Below, piece after piece: positions 58,791 to 64,000 of a stretch of DNA of 64,000 nt. Every line of letters begins with the position of its first letter. Within the stretch, counting starts at the first letter, position 1. Location: contig OY969725.1 in the NCBI GenBank assembly GCA_963702195.1, positions 1,364,001 through 1,428,000 on the forward strand, in the 5' to 3' direction. The notes under the pieces are model-generated. The model saw only the letters and a list, made by a program, of their open reading frames with translations, made no database searches and was not told the DNA's origin. This stretch comes from AC-56 sp963702195. GTDB taxonomy: Bacteria > Actinomycetota > Thermoleophilia > Solirubrobacterales > 70-9. The translations under genes were made by a program, and so were the position numbers.

Positions 58791-59554
58791 CAGCTCGGCA
58801 AGCCGAGCTGCGGGCGCCTTGTGACCGAGGGAGCCATGACGTCGGGTGAAGTTGTAGTGGGTGAGCCAGGCGGATAGGGCCGCCGCGCGCTCGGCCGAGG
58901 TGCCGTAGATGGCTCCGTGAGCCCAACGGCGAGTGAGTGTCTGGATGAAGCGCTCGGCCTTGCCGTTGGTGCGAGGGCGGTAGGGCCGGGTGCGCAGGTG
59001 GCGCAGGCCGAGCTCGCGGCAGGCGACGGCGTGAAGCGTCGAGCGATAACAGGCGCCGTTGTCGCTCATCACCCGCTCGACCTCGATCCCCATCGATTTG
59101 AACCACTCGACGGCTCGCCGCAGAAAGCCAGCTGCGGTCTTGCCCTTCTCGTCTTCGAGCACCTCGACGAAGGCCAGGCGGGTGGCGTCGTCGACGCAGA
59201 CGTGAACGAACTCCCAGCCTTGCTCATAGGCGCGCCGTTGGCCCCACTGAGCGCTTCGCCCGGTCACCCGATGACCGGGCCTTGCGAACCGCGCCAGCTT
59301 CTTGACGTCGACGTGGACGAGCTCGCCGGCTCGCTTTCGCTCATAGCGGTCGGGCGCCGGCGTGGAGCAGAGCTTTGATCCGCCAGGCCGGCCTCTCCCT
59401 GGGCGCGCCAGCGCCCGACCCACTTGGCGGCCGTTCGCTCGCTGACGCCGGCGGCCTCGGCCGCCGCCGCCAGCGACCAGCCTTGCTCTTCGATGCGCTT
59501 GACGATCAGCCGACGGGAATTCGGGCAGGTGCGGGCGTTAGCGTGGAGCTTCAT
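58773..59554 (-). pseudogene. IS481 transposase, broken by internal deletion and frame change
   Basis: The N-terminal HTH half (59554 to about 59375: RLIVKRIEEQGWSLAAAAEA, AGVSERTAAKWVGRWRAQGE, GLADQSSAPRRR) is in one frame; the catalytic half (about 59370 to 58773: YERKRAGELVHVDVKKLARF, VMSDNGACYRST, RTNGKAERFIQTL) is in another. The DDE acids are all visible. Between the halves an intact IS481 transposase has a second helix-turn-helix of some 45-60 residues, missing here. The ATG at 59554 reads out of frame within about 40 residues of the junction. The element is therefore probably unable to move by itself. Confidence 0.88.
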
Positions 59555-59614
59555 TCGGTGTCCTCCTTGGGTCTGGGTGGCTTAGACACCCCCAGCCTCC
59601 AAGGAGGCCCGGAT

Positions 59615-59638
59615 GAACAACGTGGTGAGGAACTACAG
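59615..59638 (-). repeat. Right terminal inverted repeat of the IS481 element
   Basis: Reads CTGTAGTTCCTCACCACG then TTGTTC on the minus strand, matching 20 of 24 bases of the left end; the target copy CTAG follows at 59639-59642. Confidence 0.9.
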
Positions 59639-61639
59639 CTAGGCGCCGCCGTCGCTAGCCTGGCGCTCCTTCACCTTCCCCTCGAGCTGCTCCATGATCG
59701 CCGGGTCGCGCAACGTGGTGACGTCGCCCAGCTCACGGCCCTCGGCGATGTCACGCAGCAGGCGGCGCATGATCTTCCCCGAGCGCGTCTTCGGCAGGTC
59801 GCCCGTCCAGATGATCCGGGACGGACGCGCGATCTTCGCGATTCGCTGCGCCACGTGCTCGCGGATCTCGCCGGCGATCTCGTCGTTGCCCTCGATGTCT
59901 CCCTCGAGGGTCACGAACGCGCAGATCGCCTGGCCCGTGGTCTCGTCGCTCTGGCCGATCACGGCGCACTCCGCAACCTTGGCGTAGGAGACCACCGCCG
60001 ACTCGATCTCCGCCGTGGACATGCGGTGGCCGGAGACGTTGATGACGTCGTCAACTCGGCCGAGGAGCCAGAGGTAGCCATCCGCGTCCTTGCGGGCGGC
60101 GTCGCCGACGAGGTAGGTCGTCTTGCCGAACCTCCCGTAATAGGTGTCGACGAATCGCTCGTCCTCCTGGTACAGCGTGCGGAGCATGCCCGGCCACGGC
60201 CTGCGCAGGACGAGCAGGCCCTGCGTGTCGGGGTCGGTGATCTCGTTGCCCTCCTCGTCCACGACCGCGGCCTCGATACCCGGTAGCGGCTTCGTTGCCG
60301 AACCCGGCTTGGTCGCGGTGACGCCGGGAAGGGGGCTGATGAGGATGTGCCCCGTCTCGGTCTGCCACCAGGTGTCGACAATCGGGCAGCGCTCGCCGCC
60401 GATCACCTTGTGGTACCAGAGCCACGCCTTGGGGTTGATCGGCTCGCCGACGGTCCCGAGCAGGCGCAGCGACGAGAGGTCGTGCCCGGCCGGGTAGTCC
60501 GCCCCCCACTTGATGCAGGCGCGGATGGCGGTCGGCGCGGTGTACATGATCGTGACGCCATAGCGCTCGACGATGCCCCACCAGACGTCCTTGTCGGGAT
60601 AGTCCGGCGCCCCCTCGTACATGACGCTCGTTGCGCCGTTGGACAGCGGCCCGTAGACGATGTAGCTGTGGCCGGTGACCCAGCCGACGTCGGCCGCGCA
60701 CCAGTAGACGTCCTCGTCCGGCTTCAGGTCGAAGACGTACTTGTGCGTGAAGGTGACGCCGAGCAGGTAGCCGCCGGTAGTGTGGAGCACGCCCTTCGGC
60801 TTCGCCGTCGAGCCCGACGTGTACAGGACGTACAGCGGGTGCTCGGCGTCGAGCTGCTCCGGCTCGCACTCGTCGTCGGCTGCCTCGAGCGCCTCGTGGT
60901 ACCAGACGTCGCGGCCCTCCCGCATCTCGCAGTCGGCGTCGGTCGCCTTGACGACGAAGATCGTCTCGATCGAGGAGACGTCGCCGATCTTCTCGTCGAC
61001 GGCGGCCTTGATCGGCGCTGTCTTGCCCTTGCGGCGAGCGCCGTCGACGGTGACCAGCGCCTTCGCGTTAGCGAACTCCATGCGCTCCTTCACGGCGTCC
61101 GGCGAGAAGCCGCCGAAGACGACGTTGTGCGGGGCGCCGATCCGCGCGCAGGCGAGCATCGCGATGGCGACCTCGGGGATCATCGGCAGGTAGATCCCGA
61201 CGATGTCGCCCTTGCCGATGCCGCGGTCCTTCAGCGCGTTGGCGAACTTCTGGACCTCGCCGAGGAGCTCGGCGTAGGTGATGTCGCGCTCCTCACCCTC
61301 CTCGCCGCGCCAGTGGAAGGCGACCTTGTCTCCGTCGCCGGCCTCGACGTGGCGGTCGAGGCAGTTGTAGGACACGTTCAGCTTTCCGTCCTCGAACCAC
61401 TTGTAGAAGGGCGGGTTCGAGTCGTTCAGAGCCTCCTCGGGCTGCGTGAACCAATCCACGAGCTCCGTGGCCTGCTTGGCCCAGAAGCCCTGGAAGTCCC
61501 GCTCGGCCTCCTCGTACAGTGAGTCGTCCTTGACCAGAGCCTGCTCCCGGAAGCTCTCCGGCGGCGGAAACTTCTCCACCTCGAGGAGCTCAGCGAGCTC
61601 GTGCTCGAGCTGATCTGCGTTTGCTACATGCGTGGCCAT
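59639..61639 (-). CDS. acs: Acetyl-CoA synthetase
   Basis: AMP-forming acetate-CoA ligase, 666 residues, cytosolic. Seen: the AMP-loop YTSGSTAKPKGVLHTTGGYL near residue 269, WCAADVGWVTGHSYIVYGPL, DTWWQTETGHILISPLPG (the Trp that limits the acyl pocket to acetate), the hinge GRVDDVINVSGHRMSTAEIE and the C-terminal PKTRSGKIMRRLLRDIA with the regulatory Lys acetylated in many bacteria. Length matches Acs. ATG at 61639. The stop falls within the CTAG duplicated by the IS element. The acetate transporter gene follows upstream on the same strand at 113 bp. Confidence 0.97.
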   Translation of the reverse strand: MATHVANADQLEHELAELLEVEKFPPPESFREQALVKDDSLYEEAERDFQGFWAKQATELVDWFTQPEEALNDSNPPFYKWFEDGKLNVSYNCLDRHVEAGDGDKVAFHWRGEEGEERDITYAELLGEVQKFANALKDRGIGKGDIVGIYLPMIPEVAIAMLACARIGAPHNVVFGGFSPDAVKERMEFANAKALVTVDGARRKGKTAPIKAAVDEKIGDVSSIETIFVVKATDADCEMREGRDVWYHEALEAADDECEPEQLDAEHPLYVLYTSGSTAKPKGVLHTTGGYLLGVTFTHKYVFDLKPDEDVYWCAADVGWVTGHSYIVYGPLSNGATSVMYEGAPDYPDKDVWWGIVERYGVTIMYTAPTAIRACIKWGADYPAGHDLSSLRLLGTVGEPINPKAWLWYHKVIGGERCPIVDTWWQTETGHILISPLPGVTATKPGSATKPLPGIEAAVVDEEGNEITDPDTQGLLVLRRPWPGMLRTLYQEDERFVDTYYGRFGKTTYLVGDAARKDADGYLWLLGRVDDVINVSGHRMSTAEIESAVVSYAKVAECAVIGQSDETTGQAICAFVTLEGDIEGNDEIAGEIREHVAQRIAKIARPSRIIWTGDLPKTRSGKIMRRLLRDIAEGRELGDVTTLRDPAIMEQLEGKVKERQASDGGA

Positions 61640-61752
61640 CTCACTCTCCTCGCCTTGAGCACAGTTTCCGTTTCATGCATTGAAGCTCAATTGGCCTCTC
61701 GGCCGGCGCCGCCCGAAGGCCGCGCCGGCCGATCGCCGTTGTCTCGATCGCG

Positions 61753-62400
61753 TCAGTCGCCCAATGGCATCACTGGGAGGACCGTGCGACCGAACGTCGA
61801 GTTGGTGACAGCCGCGAACGACGCGTACCACGCCGCGATAGCCGTCGCGATGCCGACGTAGCCGCCCCAGTGCGTCACGGTCTCGTGCGCACCGGAGGCG
61901 CCAATCGCCAGCAGGATGAATGTTGACGTCAACAGCACGAACACGAGCGCGACGGCGGCCGTTGTCCGAAGCGAGGCGATGGTCATGTATGCGGTGAAGA
62001 TCGCCCACGCCCACAGGTAGAGGCCGGCGGCATGCCCGATATCCGCTGGTGGAATCGACCCGGCGAAGAACACCTCAAACACGAACAGCGACAGCCAGAA
62101 CGCCCCAAAGGAGCTGAAGGCCAGCGCGCCGAAGGTGTTCTCGTTACGGAACTCCCACATCCCTGCGAGGAGTTGTGCGATCCCCCCGTATGCAAATGCG
62201 AGCCCGAAGACGACCGGCTCGCCGGCGGAGCTCACCAGGTTCGAGTTGAACATGCTCAACACGAACGTGGTCATGGCGAATCCCGCCAAACCGAGTGGGG
62301 CGGGATCTGCCGGCCGGTAGCCGGCCTTCTCCACCGCCGCGGCGAGGCGGGCGGACTCGCCCGCAGTCGGGTCACGTTCAGGGACCGCTGCTCTCTCCAT
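61753..62400 (-). CDS. GPR1/FUN34/YaaH-family acetate transporter
   Basis: A 215-residue membrane protein with six helices. It has the family signature as PADPAPLGLAGFAMTTFVLS (N/D-P-A-P-L-G-L), VFGLAFAYGGIAQLLAGMWE, the FGALAFSSFGAFWLS filter-type motif and YLWAWAIFTAYMTIASL. Members (SatP/AceP) carry acetate and succinate with protons. The gene is upstream of acs on the same strand, so uptake and activation of acetate are probably coordinated. ATG at 62400. An acidic 40-residue cytosolic N-terminus precedes the first helix. Confidence 0.93.
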   Translation of the reverse strand: MERAAVPERDPTAGESARLAAAVEKAGYRPADPAPLGLAGFAMTTFVLSMFNSNLVSSAGEPVVFGLAFAYGGIAQLLAGMWEFRNENTFGALAFSSFGAFWLSLFVFEVFFAGSIPPADIGHAAGLYLWAWAIFTAYMTIASLRTTAAVALVFVLLTSTFILLAIGASGAHETVTHWGGYVGIATAIAAWYASFAAVTNSTFGRTVLPVMPLGD

Positions 62401-62586
62401 AGCCGCTCACTTTCTCCGTCCCGACACGTCCCGGCAGGTGCGGGCCGGGAATCGGATTGTTGGTTGCCGTTGCAGCGCGTTCCCGATGCCATTTGTTCCA
62501 AACCTGACAAGGGCCTTCGGCATGTCCGGAATCTGACATCTCTGCTCGCCAGTCGAAACGAGGGCTCGGCAGGTAGATTTGCGGTC

Positions 62587-62961
62587 GTGCCTCAGACCAG
62601 GAAGCGACGCCGCAGGAAGCACCGTGGGACCCAGGGCGGGAGCATCGACCGGCGCGGCCGCGCCGGGCGCCCGCGCACCCGCGAGGAGGCCCGGGCCCGG
62701 GCCCGCAAGGGGGCGTCCCAGAAGCGGATCGATTCGCCACCGACCTGGACGGGCGCCCTCGGCCGGGCGGCATTCGGCGCGGCGGTCTTCTTCATCCTGC
62801 TGATCCTGATCTTCAAGCGCCCGATCGGCGCTGCGCTACTGCTGTCGGTTCTGATGATGCTCGTCTACATCCCGCTCGGGCACGCCATCGACGGCTTCAT
62901 GTACCGCCGCCGGCTCCGCGCCAAGCAGCGCGAGGCCGAGGAGCGCAAGGCGCGGTCGTAG
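62587..62961 (+). CDS. Small basic two-helix membrane protein
   Basis: A 124-residue protein: very basic N-terminus (TRKRRRRKHRGTQGGSIDRR and an RTREEARARARKG stretch), two predicted membrane helices (AAFGAAVFFILLILIFK and AALLLSVLMMLVYIPLG), basic C-terminus. This looks like an actinobacterial uncharacterised membrane protein that may bind nucleic acid or anionic lipid at the membrane. GTG at 62587 gives the basic start; the frame is open further upstream as noise. Co-transcription with the hydrolase downstream is not obvious (154 bp gap). Confidence 0.7.
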   Translation: MPQTRKRRRRKHRGTQGGSIDRRGRAGRPRTREEARARARKGASQKRIDSPPTWTGALGRAAFGAAVFFILLILIFKRPIGAALLLSVLMMLVYIPLGHAIDGFMYRRRLRAKQREAEERKARS

Positions 62962-63115
62962 CGCGGGCGATCGCGCCGCGCTGGCTCTGCCCAGTGTTGA
63001 CCGTCGACAGAACGGTCAAGTCTTCAACCAGGGCTGGGGCGGCGACGGTTGAAGAGCTATGTCGGTCAAGCGGCGGCCGGGCCGGTGCCGGCGCCGGCCT
63101 GGATACGCTGACAGC

Positions 63116-63754
63116 ATGGACGTTCGCTCCTTCACCGTCGGCCAGGTGGCCGAGAACTGCTACATCGCGCGCCGCGACGGGGCCGATCACGGCGTGATCG
63201 TCGATCCCGGCGACGAGCCCGAGCGTCTGCTCGAGGCGGTCGACGCGCTCGGTGTGACCATCGACGCGATCCTCGTCACCCATTGCCACTTCGACCACAT
63301 CGGCGCGGTGGCGCCGGTGGCGGAGGCGACGGGCGCACCGGTCTGGTGCCCGGAGATCGAGGTGCCGGTGCTCGCCGACATCATGTCGTTCGTCCCATGG
63401 CCGGGATTCGGACCGTTTGAGAGCTACGACGCCGACGAGACCGTGGCCGGCGGGGAGCATCTGTCGCTGGCCGGGCTCGAGATCGACGTCGTGTTCACGC
63501 CGGGGCACAGCCCCGGGCACGTGACCTACGCGATCCCCGACGAGGGAGCGCTGTTCTCCGGTGACGTGCTGTTCCAGGGCTCCGTCGGGCGCACCGATCT
63601 GCCGGGCGGCGATTGGGGCACGCTGCTCGAGAGCATCCGCGGGCTCGTCGACTCCTATCCCGAGGAGACGACGGTGTATCCGGGGCACATGGGCATCACC
63701 ACGCTGGGCGCCGAGCGCACCGCGAATCCCTTCCTGGCCGAGCTCGCCCGGTAG
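63116..63754 (+). CDS. Metallo-beta-lactamase-fold hydrolase (glyoxalase II-like)
   Basis: A 212-residue MBL-fold hydrolase. Zinc ligands: LVTHCHFDHIGA (HxHxDH), FTPGHSPGHVTY (His), ALFSGDVLFQGSVGRTDLPG (Asp) and VYPGHMGITT (His), in order. The VGRTD sequence is the group typical of hydroxyacylglutathione hydrolase-like proteins of bacteria. Its thioester substrate would use whatever thiol the host has. ATG at 63116. It is directly upstream of hisS, an arrangement common in Actinobacteria. Confidence 0.92.
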   Translation: MDVRSFTVGQVAENCYIARRDGADHGVIVDPGDEPERLLEAVDALGVTIDAILVTHCHFDHIGAVAPVAEATGAPVWCPEIEVPVLADIMSFVPWPGFGPFESYDADETVAGGEHLSLAGLEIDVVFTPGHSPGHVTYAIPDEGALFSGDVLFQGSVGRTDLPGGDWGTLLESIRGLVDSYPEETTVYPGHMGITTLGAERTANPFLAELAR

Positions 63755-63791
63755 GGCGGGGCCGTACGGCCAGCAAATAAGCTCGCGCCCG

Positions 63792-64000
63792 ATGTCCGAA
63801 CGGTTCCAGGCCCCGCGTGGCACCGCCGATGCGCTCCCGGCGGACGCCGCTGCACGGGCGCGGATCGAGGCGACGGCACGCGGGATCCTCGAGCGAGCCG
63901 GCTACCGCCGGATCGAGACGCCCGTGTTCGAGGACACGGAGCTGTTCGCGCGAGGCGTGGGCGCCTCGACCGACATCGTGCGCAAGGAGATGTTCACTTT
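63792..64000 (+). CDS. hisS: Histidyl-tRNA synthetase (5' end only)
   Basis: The first 69 codons of HisRS run off the right edge. The sequence QAPRGTADALPADAAARARI is the family N-terminus, followed by GYRRIETPVFEDTELFARGV and STDIVRKEMFTF, the motif 1 region of the class II core. ATG at 63792, 37 bp after the MBL hydrolase stop. No frame break is seen within the visible part. Confidence 0.95.
   Translation, partial: MSERFQAPRGTADALPADAAARARIEATARGILERAGYRRIETPVFEDTELFARGVGASTDIVRKEMFT

Larger units (their letters stand above)
58767..59638. mobile_element. IS481-family insertion sequence, internally deleted
   Basis: An 872-bp element with imperfect terminal inverted repeats (58767-58790 and 59615-59638, 20 of 24 identical, outer bases CTGTAG...CTACAG) flanked by CTAG on both sides (58763-58766 and 59639-59642). 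IS481 itself is known to insert at NCTAGN. It carries one broken transposase gene on the minus strand. It sits exactly where the stop codons of the convergent genes ftcD and acs met; duplication of CTAG left both stops intact. At 872 bp it is shorter than typical intact members. Confidence 0.93.

Overview
The window is high-GC DNA with GTG and TTG starts, many 4-base ATGA/GTGA/TTGA gene overlaps and a typical actinobacterial gene set. Gene content (Rex beside a glutaredoxin, a potassium-independent-type proton pyrophosphatase, trehalose-synthase glycosyltransferase, two-TrkA cluster, many secreted beta-propeller proteins) suggests Actinomycetota, most likely class Thermoleophilia (Solirubrobacterales-like). 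This placement is inference from gene content; no rRNA gene is present.

Layout. 1-6119: pentose phosphate genes (transketolase, partial at the left edge, divergent from rpiA), then an overlapping run of dipeptidase, acetyltransferase, lipoprotein, DUF1028 and VOC genes. 6184-10347: a membrane Ser/Thr kinase, a secreted protein with a hairpin in its 5' coding end, an FHA-HTH regulator coupled to a YjbQ protein, and a DUF378 protein. 10511-13549: pantothenate operon (DUF2520 dehydrogenase-panC-panD-panB, minus strand). 13726-19754: a tightly overlapped ten-gene run: zinc ribbon, uracil-DNA glycosylase, t6A tRNA modification genes tsaE-tsaB-rimI-tsaD, glutaredoxin, rex, a GCS2 glutamate-cysteine ligase and a DUF1844-like protein. 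19917-28642: ion and energy block: H+-pyrophosphatase, two APC permeases fused to universal stress domains, two TrkA/RCK regulators and an FAD reductase. tRNA-Gln follows.

28873-47790: a lipoprotein, a heterodimer-type ABC exporter, an EamA exporter, a trehalose synthase, a 5'-3' exonuclease, a flippase-like membrane protein, a hydrolase, a nickel/cobalt-type transporter and four large secreted repeat or propeller proteins. 48434-54985: an accessory region at an elongator tRNA-Met gene. Three partial copies of the tRNA 3' end lie to its left and mark old integration events. The cargo is a broken aldo/keto reductase, a beta-hydroxyacid dehydrogenase, a cupin, a urea transporter, an isochorismatase-family (biuret hydrolase-like) amidase, a HicAB toxin-antitoxin pair and a collagen-like protein. 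55059-64000: secreted proteins, an M29-like aminopeptidase, ftcD, a degenerate IS481 element inserted exactly at the overlapping stop codons of ftcD and acs, an acetate activation and uptake pair (acs, satP-like), a metallo-beta-lactamase-fold hydrolase and the start of hisS.

The two points most worth follow-up are the APC-USP permease pair linked to two RCK subunits without any TrkH/KtrB gene (a candidate potassium uptake system) and the layered tRNA-Met integration site with its nitrogen-compound cargo.
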